From: FEN-1219 sp963810755
GTDB taxonomy: Bacteria; Pseudomonadota; Gammaproteobacteria; Steroidobacterales; Rariloculaceae
DNA length: 64,000 nucleotides
Direction of reading: 5' to 3'
NCBI GenBank assembly: GCA_963810755.1
Contig: CAWEOP010000002.1
Span: 496,001 to 560,000, forward strand
The position numbers and the translations under genes were made by a program. Below, one piece after another: positions 25,259 to 34,647 of this stretch (its first letter is position 1; each line of letters starts with the position of its first letter). Under the pieces are notes generated by a model. It was not told the origin of the DNA. It saw nothing but the letters and a program-made list of their open reading frames with translations, and searched no databases.

Positions 25259-26101
25259 ATGGCCCGACTCGTCGGTGTGGTCTGCACCTCGCACATTCCG
25301 GCGATCGGCCACGCCATCGCACGCGGACAGCAGCAAGATCCCTACTGGCTGCCATTCTTCGCCGGCTACCCGCAGGCGCGCGAGTGGCTGAACGCGGTGA
25401 ACCCCGATGTCGCCGTCGTGGTGTACAACGATCACGGCCTGAACTTCTTTCTGGACAGGATGCCGACCTTTGCGATCGGTGCGGCGCCTGAGTACCGCAA
25501 CGCCGACGAAGGCTGGGGCCTGCCAACGGTCGCGCCTTATCTAGGGGATCCCAAGCTTTCATGGCACGTCATCGAATCGTTGATGGCCGACGAGTTCGAC
25601 GTGACTTCGTGCCAGGAAATGCTGGTGGATCACGCATTCACGGTGCCGCTCGAGCTCCTTTGGCCCGGCCGGTCCCGCCCAGGCCTGCGCACCGTGCCAG
25701 TGTGCCTGAACACGATTCAGCATCCGCTGCCGTCGCCGATGCGCTGCTTCAAGCTCGGACAAGCGATCGGCCGCGCGATTTCGTCCTATCCGCAGGATAT
25801 GCGTGTCGTGGTCATCGGCACCGGAGGCTTGTCGCATCAACTCGACGGCGAACGCGCCGGATTCATCAACAAGGCCTTCGATCTCATGTGCCTCGAGAAG
25901 ATCGTCGATGATCCGCTTGCACTCGCGCGCTATACGATTCACGACCTCGTGCTTCTGGCCGGTACGCAGGGGGTGGAGCTCATCTCGTGGCTCGTGGCGC
26001 GCGGGGCGCTCGCGGGGCCCATAGCCAAAGTTCACAGCCACTATCACATACCGGTCTCGAACACGGCAGCTGGATTGATGGTGCTGGAGCACGCGGCGTA
26101 A
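25259..26101 (+). CDS. ligB: Extradiol dioxygenase, catalytic (LigB-type) subunit
   Basis: A 280-residue catalytic subunit. Iron is held by two His and one Glu. The expected His are in CTSHIPAIGH near residue 12 and VYNDHGLNFF near 60, and the active-site base is in GTGGLSHQL. KVHSHYHIPVSNTAAG near the C-terminus is a family signature. It cleaves catechol-type rings (protocatechuate, gallate or related). Sequence alone does not tell which. It is adjacent to LigA and forms an orphan pair with the stress island. Confidence 0.92.
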   Translation: MARLVGVVCTSHIPAIGHAIARGQQQDPYWLPFFAGYPQAREWLNAVNPDVAVVVYNDHGLNFFLDRMPTFAIGAAPEYRNADEGWGLPTVAPYLGDPKLSWHVIESLMADEFDVTSCQEMLVDHAFTVPLELLWPGRSRPGLRTVPVCLNTIQHPLPSPMRCFKLGQAIGRAISSYPQDMRVVVIGTGGLSHQLDGERAGFINKAFDLMCLEKIVDDPLALARYTIHDLVLLAGTQGVELISWLVARGALAGPIAKVHSHYHIPVSNTAAGLMVLEHAA

Positions 26102-26166
26102 CGAGCGCAACGCGAGCTCCTCTGCTCGGGTTCACGGGCAACGTGACCGGGCGACGGAGCGACTGC

Positions 26167-29004
26167 TCAAGGGCGCAGAGTCGCCTCAGCGGCGCGTCGA
26201 CGGCGTGGTCGCCTAGCTCGCGTGAATAGCTTGTCGAGCTCGGAAAGCCAGAGCACGGAGCTGCCGACGGCAGCGCAGCACAACCAATCCCCCGCGCTCA
26301 ACGCCGTCGTCGAGAACGCCTGCTGCATAAACGGAACGTAAACCGCGGCGGCCTGCAGCCCGAGCGACAAGAGTACGGCACCCCATAACCAGGGATTGCT
26401 GAACAATCCGCTAAAGGCACTTTGCTCATCGGAACGCGCGGTGAAGACCGTGAATAGTGAAAAGAACACGAGCGTCGTGAACGCCATCGTCTGGGCGTGA
26501 CGAATGCTGCCCGTGCCTTCGATCAAACCGCCCGGCAACCCCGCATCCAGCACGAGCAGCGTTCCCGCAGCCATGACCGCACCGACCACCAGCACGCCCC
26601 GCCACATGCGGCGCGTGATCACGCCTTCGCCGCGCGGGCGCGGCCGCAGCTGCATGACGTCGGCGTCGGGTGGATCGACGCCGAGCGCGAGCGCCGGCGC
26701 ACCGTCCGTCACGAGGTTGATCCAAAGAATCTGCGTCGCGAGCAGGGGCAGAACGAAGCCACCGCTTTCGGCCGCTGTGAGACCGATCAGATCGGCCAGC
26801 AGCACGCCGAAGAACATCGTCATTACTTCGCCAACATTCGACGACAATAGGTAACGCAGGAATTTACGGATATTCGCGAAGATGGCGCGCCCTTCCTCCA
26901 CTGCCGCGACGATCGACGCGAAGTTGTCGTCGGCGAGCACGACGTCCGCCGCTTCCTTTGCAACGTCGGTGCCGGTGATGCCCATCGCGATGCCGATATC
27001 GGCAGTTCTCAACGCGGGTGCGTCGTTCACACCGTCCCCCGTCATCGCGACGATGGTGCCTCCGCTCTGCAGCGCTTTGACGATGCGCAGCTTATGATCG
27101 GGATTCACCCGCGCGTAGACGGACACTTCCTGCACGGTACGCCGCAGCGCTTCGTCCGACATATTCTCGATCTCCGCCCCCGTCACGGCGCGCCGGTCGG
27201 AAGTGACGCCGAGCTCGGCGGCGATGACCAGGGCGGTGACCGGATGATCGCCGGTGATCATGATCGGACGAATTCCCGCCCTCTTGGCGCGCGCCACGGC
27301 CTCAGCCGCTTCGGCGCGCGGCGGATCCATCATCCCTATCAGGCCGAGGAAGACGAGGTCCTGCTCGATGTCCTCGTCGATCTCCTCGCGGTTGAATGAA
27401 TCGCGGGGCAGCAACCTCAGCGCGACGCCGAGTGTTCGCAGCGCCTCGCCCGCCAGCGCCTCGTTGATCGCGAGAATTGCCGCGCGTCGTCCCGGCGTGA
27501 GTGGAACCTTCTCCTCGCCGACCTCCTCCTGAGTGCAACGCGCGAGCAGCAGGTCGGGAGCACCTTTCGTGAACGCGAGGAGATACTCCTCGCGCTTTGC
27601 ATCGGTGTGGACGGTGCTCATCAGCTTGCGCTCCGACGAGAACGGCACTTCCGCGATTCGCTGGAAGCGTGCGTCTAGAACCTCAGCTTCGAGCCCCGCC
27701 TTGCGCGCGGCTACGATCAACGCACCCTCCGTCGGATCGCCTTGCACGGTCCAGCGGTTGCCCTGCTCGTGAAGGACGGCGTTGTTCGCTCGGTCCGCCG
27801 CTGCCAAGGCGCGCGTGAGCTCCGAACGCAGTGCACCGTCGATCGTCGCGTTTTCTCCCTCGCGCCGTACTTCTCCATCCGGCGCGTAGCCTGTTCCGCC
27901 GAAGCTCACGCGTCCGGTTGCGGTCACAACTGCGCGCACGGTCATTTCGTTTTTCGTCAGCGTGCCCGTTTTGTCGGACGCGATCACGTTCGCCGAACCG
28001 AGCGTCTCCACCGCTGCAAGGTGGCGAACGATGGCGTTTCGTTTCGCCATTCGCTGCACGCCGAGCGCGAGCACGGCCGTTACGACGGCGGGCAGGCCCT
28101 CTGGCACTGCGGCAACCGCAAGCGCAACGCCGAGAATCAGGACGTCGAAGAACGCGGCGAATCCCCGCACTTCTTCCACGACGATGATCGTCGCGATCAT
28201 CACGACCGCAATGACGACGACCACGGTGCCGAGCAGCTTGCCGACACGGGCGAGCTCCTTCTGCAACGGCGTGGTCTCCACCGGCGCGCCCTTCAACATG
28301 CCCGCGATGGCGCCCATCTGCGTCTGCATGCCCGTCGCGGTCACCACCGCCTTGCCGCGGCCGTAGGTGACAGCCGTACCGCTGAAGATCATGTTGTGCC
28401 GGTCTCCGAGCGGCACCTCGTTCGCGACCGCGACGACGTCTTTGGCCACGGGCATGCTTTCACCCGTGAGTGCGGCCTCTGCGGTTTGCAGCGCGATCGC
28501 GTGAATCAGCCGCGCATCGGCCGGGATCGTGTCGCCTTCCTCGACGATGACGATGTCGCCGACCACGACGTCGGTCGCCGCGACGCTTTGTCGCACTCCG
28601 CCTCGCACGACGTTCGCCTTCGCCGCCGACATCTGGCGCAGCGCGGCAACGGCCTGCTCGGCGCGCGCCTCCTGCACGTAACCCATGATCGCGTTGAGAA
28701 GCACGACCCCGAAAATGGCCATCGCTTCATAGGGCAACGCGGCATCGCGCTCGATCAACCACAGCGTTGCGGAAATCGCGGTGGCAAGGAGCAGCAGGAG
28801 CACGAGCACGTCGCGAAACTGCGCGAGGAATTTCCGCCACGATGGGACGGGCCTCTCCACGCTGAGCTCATTTCGGCCATAGCGCTCGAGGCGCGTGCGC
28901 GCCTCCTCGACACTGAGGCCGATGCGTGCGTCGGACGCCTCGGCCGAGAGGACCTCTTCGACGGTTAGCCGATGAGCTGAGATCTGCGTTGCGGGCGCGC
29001 TCAT
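26167..29004 (-). CDS. Cation-transporting P-type ATPase (P2A, Ca-type)
   Basis: A 945-residue intact P2-type ATPase. An N-terminal cation_ATPase_N region (HRLTVEEVLSAEASDARIGL) is followed by membrane helices. ALTGESMPV is near residue 181, the phospho-Asp in SDKTGTLTKNE is near 344 and GDGVNDAPALRTADIG is near 655. Six C-terminal helices follow. The organisation fits the PMR1/SERCA-like bacterial calcium or manganese exporters. Unlike the MgtA-type gene it is unbroken. It is convergent with ligB. No regulator is adjacent. Confidence 0.9.
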   Translation of the reverse strand: MSAPATQISAHRLTVEEVLSAEASDARIGLSVEEARTRLERYGRNELSVERPVPSWRKFLAQFRDVLVLLLLLATAISATLWLIERDAALPYEAMAIFGVVLLNAIMGYVQEARAEQAVAALRQMSAAKANVVRGGVRQSVAATDVVVGDIVIVEEGDTIPADARLIHAIALQTAEAALTGESMPVAKDVVAVANEVPLGDRHNMIFSGTAVTYGRGKAVVTATGMQTQMGAIAGMLKGAPVETTPLQKELARVGKLLGTVVVVIAVVMIATIIVVEEVRGFAAFFDVLILGVALAVAAVPEGLPAVVTAVLALGVQRMAKRNAIVRHLAAVETLGSANVIASDKTGTLTKNEMTVRAVVTATGRVSFGGTGYAPDGEVRREGENATIDGALRSELTRALAAADRANNAVLHEQGNRWTVQGDPTEGALIVAARKAGLEAEVLDARFQRIAEVPFSSERKLMSTVHTDAKREEYLLAFTKGAPDLLLARCTQEEVGEEKVPLTPGRRAAILAINEALAGEALRTLGVALRLLPRDSFNREEIDEDIEQDLVFLGLIGMMDPPRAEAAEAVARAKRAGIRPIMITGDHPVTALVIAAELGVTSDRRAVTGAEIENMSDEALRRTVQEVSVYARVNPDHKLRIVKALQSGGTIVAMTGDGVNDAPALRTADIGIAMGITGTDVAKEAADVVLADDNFASIVAAVEEGRAIFANIRKFLRYLLSSNVGEVMTMFFGVLLADLIGLTAAESGGFVLPLLATQILWINLVTDGAPALALGVDPPDADVMQLRPRPRGEGVITRRMWRGVLVVGAVMAAGTLLVLDAGLPGGLIEGTGSIRHAQTMAFTTLVFFSLFTVFTARSDEQSAFSGLFSNPWLWGAVLLSLGLQAAAVYVPFMQQAFSTTALSAGDWLCCAAVGSSVLWLSELDKLFTRARRPRRRRAAEATLRP

Positions 29005-29103
29005 CCGGTCAGAGTATCGGAAACGCCGCGCCCGGAGGTGAAGCTCGCGAACGGAGCGTGCGACGCTACTGCGGAGTTTGGTCGCCGCCGTAGTCGCCCG
29101 GAG

Positions 29104-31509
29104 TTAGGGCGCGGCTGCGATCGCAGGCTGATACACCAGATCGGAGCGTAGCTCTAAGCCGTCAATGTAATATGAAACTACATCGTATGGCGCAAGAGTC
29201 CGGGTGGTGGTCGACCGAATGGATATCTCCACGTAGTTCACGTCGGCCAGTATGTCCGTCTCGAGCTGAGCTTGTGCCGCTTGCTGCTCCGCTTTCGGGA
29301 GGTCTGGATCGATGTAACCGATCACGTTCTTCTCCCAGGTAGTGTCACCCGGCAGCGGAATGCTGAAATTGAACCAACCCGCCGAATCCCTCAGAGCATT
29401 GTTCAAAAACAGGTTTGTGTACACGCCGTTGGCTCGCGGCACGAACTCGATGCGGTTGCCGCCGTTCTTGTACAACCTGACGATGGGGTTGGTGTCGACG
29501 AGAAGGGCTTCATTTTCGTCGGGCTTGATTGAGAATCGCACCTCTACCAGATCAGACAGATTCCAGTGAGCATTCCTCGACACTGGATAGAACACATCGT
29601 TCCGGCCGAAGCCCAGCTCTTCCCAGTACTGCGCGTTCTCGATGGTCACCTTCAGGGCGTGGCTGCCGCTCTTGACGTTCTGTGGATCGGCCGCCTTGCT
29701 CACGATGCGAAGCTCGGCCGCTTTGCCGCCCGGGCTGAATCCATTCTGGGAATGCCAATAGCCCCAGTATTCGGCGGGCCTCATGTCCGTACCATACTCA
29801 CCTCTGATCGGACGAAAACGGGCCGGTATCTCGCGGAAGCCTGTCACTTTGTAGTCGATTAGCGTTCCGTCAAAACGATTGAAGTCGAAAATATGCGGCC
29901 ACCAGTTGTTGAGCCTGCCGTCGCTGACGCCAGGATTGTGGGGCAGATGAGCGAACCACCATTGATGATAAGACGCGGCGGCGCCTAAGAAGGAGGAGTG
30001 AAGTTCGGGTGAGATACCGAACGCGGCTGAATAGGATGGATTCCCCTGCGCGTAGTGGTTGAAAGCTCCGAAGTCGTAGCCGGTAATCTTGCGTTTGGTG
30101 TCGCTGAACGTCGGGAAGCTCAGCCAGTCGTCCGCTACTGAATCGACGTATCGTTGCCAGGTTGGGGCGTCGAAGTAGCAGTAATCCGGACAGGCTCGGG
30201 GCGTGGTCGGAGGGAAGTGACTAGAGCCGATGTTGGCATTCCCTGCCGACGCGTAAGCGACCGTGCTCGTGCCGTTCCATCCGTCAGTCAGCCTGAAGCG
30301 CTCCCATACATTGAGCAACGCCGGTGTTGTGGCGACGCTGGCGCGGTCATGCGTATAGACCGTATACGGCGAGTTTCGCGGCCAAAGCTGGGGATGCCCA
30401 TCGGAGATGGAAGTCATGACGCCTTCGACCATGTGAGCGTAGGCATCGTAGGAACGCTCGTCTGTACCCGTGAAATTGACAAAGAATGACCGGGAGGATT
30501 TCACGGGGATTGGGACCCAAGTATTGTCCGTCGTCGCTCCCGAGCCTTGAATGGGTCGGTTTCCGATCAGGGCGTTTTCTCCGAAATCGACCGGCGTTTT
30601 CACCACCCAGACATGGTCGATATCACCCTTTTCAATGAGATCCACAATCGAGTAGCCGTCCAGCTCAGGCAGATCTCGTCGTGTCACGAGGTTCGCGTAG
30701 TCGACCCTGTTTGAACCGGGCTCGACGGCTGGAGTGACCGCTGTCGAGACGATGCCGCCCTTGTACAAGCCGATCACCGCGGATCCCAGCGAGGCTAGTT
30801 TCAAGAATTGAATCCGGTGCTTGAGGTAGGTCTCCTCAGTAACGAGACTCGTCTGTTCAGGATTAAAGGCGATCGCGAGCACCTTGTAATGCGTTCTGAT
30901 CGCAGATGTCTTCTTGGTCATCGCTGAGGCGGGCGCTGACTCAGCGATGGCAGCGCCGTGTGCATCGTGAGCGGTAACTGTGTATTGGTAGCTCTTCCCC
31001 GGCCGAAGGTCGAAATCCGTAAAATATCCGACCACGGCAACGGTACTGCCCACGACTCCGCCGTCTCGCGAAACCGCGTATTCGCTCGCTCCATTCTGCG
31101 GTTGCCACTGGAGCCGCACGGAAGTGGCATCAGTGGAAGACACGTGCAGTGCGAATCCCTGAATCGCACGCGTTGATACACTGTCCTTGCGCACGAACTC
31201 TGTGCGTCGCACGCCGGTTGCATCCCTGCAGCTCGAGTATTGACCCGGTTCAACCGGGATCGTGCACACGCTCAGCGTATCGGATCCGACGAGATCGCCG
31301 GCCCTGCGCCAGACATACGAGGGCCCCGAGACGACGATGCGCTGATTCGTCGGTGTCTCGTACACGTAGCCCCGACAGGAGTCGAAGGCCTGGCCGATCG
31401 CGGTTTCGTCGGGACAAGAGAGGGCTAAATTCGGAAGTGGCGCGCTCAGCGCTGCGGCCATGAGCTGAGCAGCCGACACGGCGAGTACGACACAGATTGC
31501 CTTACGCAT
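29104..31509 (-). CDS. Large secreted protein of unknown function with FN3-like domain
   Basis: An 801-residue exported protein with a signal peptide of about 26 residues. A small Cys-containing N-terminal domain (LALSCPDETAIGQAFDSCRG) is followed by a fibronectin-III-like domain at roughly residues 110-205 (SVRLQWQPQNGASEYAVSR, then GKSYQYTVTAHD). A long middle region rich in Trp and aromatic residues follows. At about 590-790 lies a beta-sandwich resembling a carbohydrate-binding domain. Codon use is visibly less GC-biased than its neighbours. ATG 31509 with GGGGGA upstream is chosen over the TTG 15 bases earlier. I cannot name the central domain or an activity. Confidence 0.75.
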   Translation of the reverse strand: MRKAICVVLAVSAAQLMAAALSAPLPNLALSCPDETAIGQAFDSCRGYVYETPTNQRIVVSGPSYVWRRAGDLVGSDTLSVCTIPVEPGQYSSCRDATGVRRTEFVRKDSVSTRAIQGFALHVSSTDATSVRLQWQPQNGASEYAVSRDGGVVGSTVAVVGYFTDFDLRPGKSYQYTVTAHDAHGAAIAESAPASAMTKKTSAIRTHYKVLAIAFNPEQTSLVTEETYLKHRIQFLKLASLGSAVIGLYKGGIVSTAVTPAVEPGSNRVDYANLVTRRDLPELDGYSIVDLIEKGDIDHVWVVKTPVDFGENALIGNRPIQGSGATTDNTWVPIPVKSSRSFFVNFTGTDERSYDAYAHMVEGVMTSISDGHPQLWPRNSPYTVYTHDRASVATTPALLNVWERFRLTDGWNGTSTVAYASAGNANIGSSHFPPTTPRACPDYCYFDAPTWQRYVDSVADDWLSFPTFSDTKRKITGYDFGAFNHYAQGNPSYSAAFGISPELHSSFLGAAASYHQWWFAHLPHNPGVSDGRLNNWWPHIFDFNRFDGTLIDYKVTGFREIPARFRPIRGEYGTDMRPAEYWGYWHSQNGFSPGGKAAELRIVSKAADPQNVKSGSHALKVTIENAQYWEELGFGRNDVFYPVSRNAHWNLSDLVEVRFSIKPDENEALLVDTNPIVRLYKNGGNRIEFVPRANGVYTNLFLNNALRDSAGWFNFSIPLPGDTTWEKNVIGYIDPDLPKAEQQAAQAQLETDILADVNYVEISIRSTTTRTLAPYDVVSYYIDGLELRSDLVYQPAIAAAP

Positions 31510-31841
31510 AACCGCATCCCCCAAGAATTCATGTCTCCCTCGAGTGACCAGGCGAGGGCCCGCACTCTCTGAGGGTTTTGTCGTTTGTGGAGCTTCAAGT
31601 GCTGTTCTACGTCGGTGATGCGCTCAGAGGTACTCGTACTTATGCGTACTCGACGGCAACGACGCGATCGTCGCGGAGGTTCGCTCGGCGAGCTCGGCAG
31701 CCCGCTCGAGGTCTAGCCCTTAGCTACCGACCGCGACGTCGCTCGTCGCTGCCTCGCCCACGACTGATGTCCCCCGTTAGAGAGACCTTACGGCGATGCG
31801 GAAGGCTCACCCGGAGCGGCTTGCTTGCCGTGCCGAGACGA
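31510..31841. other. Intergenic region without clear gene
   Basis: About 330 bases between the secreted-protein start and the PadR stop. A plus-strand open frame through it runs antisense into PadR and has no ribosome site. I see GTACTCGTAC/GCGTACTCG repeats near 31630 but no hairpin terminator or gene. Confidence 0.5.
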
Positions 31842-32510
31842 TCAGCCGCGGGACAGCGCCTCGAGTGCTTTGGCGGCGTTCTCCAGAATCGCGAGTGCTT
31901 CCGCTTGCTTGTCCGCCGGCGCGTCGACGATGTCGCCGAGCGCTGTCCGCAGACGACGGCGGACCGCGCGAAATTCGGCGCGCTTACCGTGACGGCGTCC
32001 GGCCCTCCCGACGTCTTCGGCATCCTCATGCGAACCGAACCACTCCTGCGCCTTCGCCATCTTGGCGCCGAATCGCTTGATCCCGTCGAGCAGCCCGTCG
32101 ACGAGCTCGCGATTCTCGGCGAGGTGCGTCTGTCCCGCCTCCGTGATCGAGTAGACCTTCTTGTTGCCCTCCGTCGCGGAAGAGACATGGCCCGCCTCTT
32201 CGAGGAAGGTCAGCGTCGGATAGACGACGCCGGGGCTCGGCGCGTAAAACCCGCTCGATCTTTCCTCGAGCGCTTTGATGATGTCGTAGCCGTGACGCGG
32301 CGTCTCGGCGAGCAACGCCAGGGTGATCAGCTTCAGATCCCCGTCACCGAACATGCGACCGGCACGTAGCATCGCACCGGCTCCGCCATGACCACCCCGC
32401 ATACCGTGCCCGAACGGGCCGAAGCCGTGGCGACCGCCGCCTCCGAACCTACCCGCCATGAACCAGAACGCACGCTTGGCGTGGCCTTCGAAATGATGAT
32501 GTCCATGCAT
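31842..32510 (-). CDS. PadR-family transcriptional regulator
   Basis: A 222-residue repressor. A His/Gly-rich N-terminal stretch (HGHHHFEGHAK, GHGMRGGHGG; residues 1-45) precedes a winged helix of the PadR type (LITLALLAETPRHGYDIIKALEER, then PGVVYPTLTFLEEAGHV) and a C-terminal helical dimerisation part. ATG 32510 with AGGAG upstream is favoured. The palindrome just before it suggests autoregulation. The His-rich arm could bind metal. The target genes are not obvious, and the next gene is divergent. Confidence 0.85.
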   Translation of the reverse strand: MHGHHHFEGHAKRAFWFMAGRFGGGGRHGFGPFGHGMRGGHGGAGAMLRAGRMFGDGDLKLITLALLAETPRHGYDIIKALEERSSGFYAPSPGVVYPTLTFLEEAGHVSSATEGNKKVYSITEAGQTHLAENRELVDGLLDGIKRFGAKMAKAQEWFGSHEDAEDVGRAGRRHGKRAEFRAVRRRLRTALGDIVDAPADKQAEALAILENAAKALEALSRG

Positions 32511-32532
32511 AGCAGCTCTCCTGAGTAATGTC

Positions 32533-32548
32533 TTACGATATATCTTAA
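32533..32548. promoter_or_regulatory. 16-bp inverted repeat upstream of padR
   Basis: TTACGATATATCTTAA, a near-perfect palindrome (one mismatched pair) around GATATATC, 23 bases upstream of the PadR start codon. It is likely the PadR operator. An outer T/A pair extends the symmetry. Confidence 0.5.
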
Positions 32549-32866
32549 CAGGAGCCGGCCACAATGCCAGCAAAACGCGGCCGAGCGCCGCCACGCTACG
32601 TGGACGACGTACGCACCATTGACGCCCGCATGAGACGGAACCTAGCGCTTTTCTCTTGACCGATTCGTAAATCTGGCGGGTCAAACCTCAGCAGATTCGA
32701 AACTCCTGGTTCGGGACAGCGGGCACAGCGTGAACATATTTCCCGTGCGGTTATGGTTTGCCCTCGGGTTTCGGCGGAATATTGGTCATCGCCGGCGCGC
32801 GTGGCATCGCAGGTCGCTTAGCCGGCGCTGGACTGCACGCGCGAGGCAGGGAATGAGAGGCGGGGA

Positions 32867-33784
32867 ATGAAAGGCTGGGCACTAGCGCGATTTCTCGCGG
32901 CCGCCCTGTTGTGTGCAGGCGCGGGGCTGGTTCATGCCGACGATGCGGGCTCGAATTCATCCGAGTCTCTGCGCGCCAAGTACGGCGTTTTGGAGGATAG
33001 CCTCCGGCAGAATCAATTCCAGAGACCGCTCTACATGGAGTCAAGTAGAACGCGGGATAGCGTGGCGGGTGAAATCTATGCGGTTATCGACTACCCGTTT
33101 GCAACGGTGGGCGCAGCGTTGGAGAGCCCGAGCAATTGGTGCGACATCCTGATCCTGCATCTCAATATCAAGTACTGCCGCGCATCGACGGCGGGCGAGG
33201 CGGACGTCCTCAACGTCAGCATCGGCAGTAAAACCGATCAGCCGCTGGAGAAGGCCTACCGAGTGGACTTCGCGTTTCATGTCGCCGCCCGTGCCACGGA
33301 CTACCTGCAAGTACGGCTGAACGCAGACGAAGGTCCCCTCTCCACGCACGACTACCGCATGGTGCTCGAGGCGATCCCGCTGGAGATGGGCGAGACCGGC
33401 ATCCACCTCGCGTATTCCTATGCCTACGGACTCGTGGGACGCTTGGCGATGCAGGCCTACCTCGGAACAACCGGGAGAGACAAGGTGGGATTCACCGTTG
33501 CCGGTACTCGACCCGCCGGCCAGCCCATCTACATCGGCGGAATGCGTGGTGCGGTGGAACGCAACAGCATGCGCTACTACCTCGCGATCGAAGCGTTTCT
33601 CGGCGCGTTGTCCGCGCCGCCGCACGAGCGGCTCGAAAGGCGTCTGCGTGAATGGTTTGCGGGCGTCGAGCAATATCCACGCCAGTTGCATGAACTGGAA
33701 CAGGGCGCCTACCTCGACATGAAACGCAGGGAGGCTCAGCGGCAAGAGTCCCCGAGGCTGGCGGCAAGCCGACAAGACGAATAA
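32867..33784 (+). CDS. Exported conserved protein of unknown function
   Basis: A 305-residue protein with a signal peptide (about residues 1-24, cleavage after VHA). The mature part is an alpha-beta fold that starts with RAKYGVLEDSLRQNQFQRPLY and carries NWCDILILHLNIKYC, two Cys that could form a disulfide. AYSYAYGLVGRLAMQAYLGT and a C-terminal helical segment follow. I recognise no catalytic motif. A five-codon ORF (32853-32870) overlaps its start by four bases, with GGCGGGGA as ribosome site. It stands alone between PadR and the redox operon. Confidence 0.7.
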   Translation: MKGWALARFLAAALLCAGAGLVHADDAGSNSSESLRAKYGVLEDSLRQNQFQRPLYMESSRTRDSVAGEIYAVIDYPFATVGAALESPSNWCDILILHLNIKYCRASTAGEADVLNVSIGSKTDQPLEKAYRVDFAFHVAARATDYLQVRLNADEGPLSTHDYRMVLEAIPLEMGETGIHLAYSYAYGLVGRLAMQAYLGTTGRDKVGFTVAGTRPAGQPIYIGGMRGAVERNSMRYYLAIEAFLGALSAPPHERLERRLREWFAGVEQYPRQLHELEQGAYLDMKRREAQRQESPRLAASRQDE

Positions 33785-33822
33785 AGAACGGCCGTTCAGC
33801 GTCCGAGGACGGCGTCAGCGTC

Positions 33823-34632
33823 CTACGCGTTTCGACGAGCGCCGCGCCGGCGCCAGCGCCGCACGACGCGGTTCCACCACATGATCACACCCGTCACGAA
33901 CATCGCCGCCGGTATCGCGCCGACGATCGCCCACACGGCCTTCGTCGCTTGGTCGCAGAGCCCCGGGCCGTCGCACGGAATACCGATGCCGTTGATGCGG
34001 CCGAAGTGCAGGTACGCGAGCCAATAGAGCGCGCTGTCGACGATACGAGTGCCGGCATTGGCGTCGGTCGGCGGCTCTAGCCAATCCGCCAGCGCGCCGA
34101 AGTGATCGGGGAAGCACAGATACATTCCGCTGGCAGCGAGCACCAGCAGGAACGCGACGCTCCAGAATCCGAAGACGCCGTGCAGCTGCCACGTGAAGCG
34201 CCTCCAGCCGACGCCGCGATGCAGCGTGAGGTGCTGGCGCCAGCGCGCGATGCCGGGCCACCAGATCACGGGGCCCGTGAGGCAGATCAACAGCACGGCG
34301 ATTGCGCCGGCGCCGTTGATCTTGCGGCCCGTTCGGCCCGAGAGCAGATCGTCGTGCAGCTCGATCAGCTTGTCGACGAGCCAGATGCCGAGCGGCACCT
34401 TTGCTTCGGCTTCAGCCGCGGAAGCGCTCAGCGTGACGATCTCCGGCGTCGCAGCCACGTAGAGCTCGTTGCGGTAGACGAGCACGCTGCCCGTCACACT
34501 GATGAAGAAGACGTAGAGCCCGAGACCGATGCCGCTCCACAGATGCACTTGGAAGATCGCCCTGCGCAGCCAGACCTTCTGCGGCTGCCGGACCCAGCGC
34601 TGCCACGCGGTCCGTGGAACGGCCTTATCCAT
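33823..34632 (-). CDS. PepSY-associated membrane protein
   Basis: A 269-residue protein with four hydrophobic segments (about 28-50, 108-125, 150-175 and 235-258). It has the PepSY_TM pattern: RAIFQVHLWSGIGLGLYVF, LTGPVIWWPG and LTLHRGVGWRRFTWQLHGVFG. His residues in or near the helices resemble those of family members linked to iron reduction or electron transfer. It follows the molybdo-enzyme gene by 15 bases, so it is likely part of a membrane electron-transfer unit. Confidence 0.8.
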   Translation of the reverse strand: MDKAVPRTAWQRWVRQPQKVWLRRAIFQVHLWSGIGLGLYVFFISVTGSVLVYRNELYVAATPEIVTLSASAAEAEAKVPLGIWLVDKLIELHDDLLSGRTGRKINGAGAIAVLLICLTGPVIWWPGIARWRQHLTLHRGVGWRRFTWQLHGVFGFWSVAFLLVLAASGMYLCFPDHFGALADWLEPPTDANAGTRIVDSALYWLAYLHFGRINGIGIPCDGPGLCDQATKAVWAIVGAIPAAMFVTGVIMWWNRVVRRWRRRGARRNA

Positions 34633-34647
34633 ATTGCGCCGCCGAAT

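Noticed and set aside
27742..28968. 408-residue plus-strand frame opposite the Ca-type ATPase
   Set aside because: It is a shadow of the intact ATPase. The His/Arg-rich translation has no domain.
31578..32369. Plus-strand 263-residue frame through PadR
   Set aside because: It is antisense to PadR with Arg-rich composition and no ribosome site.
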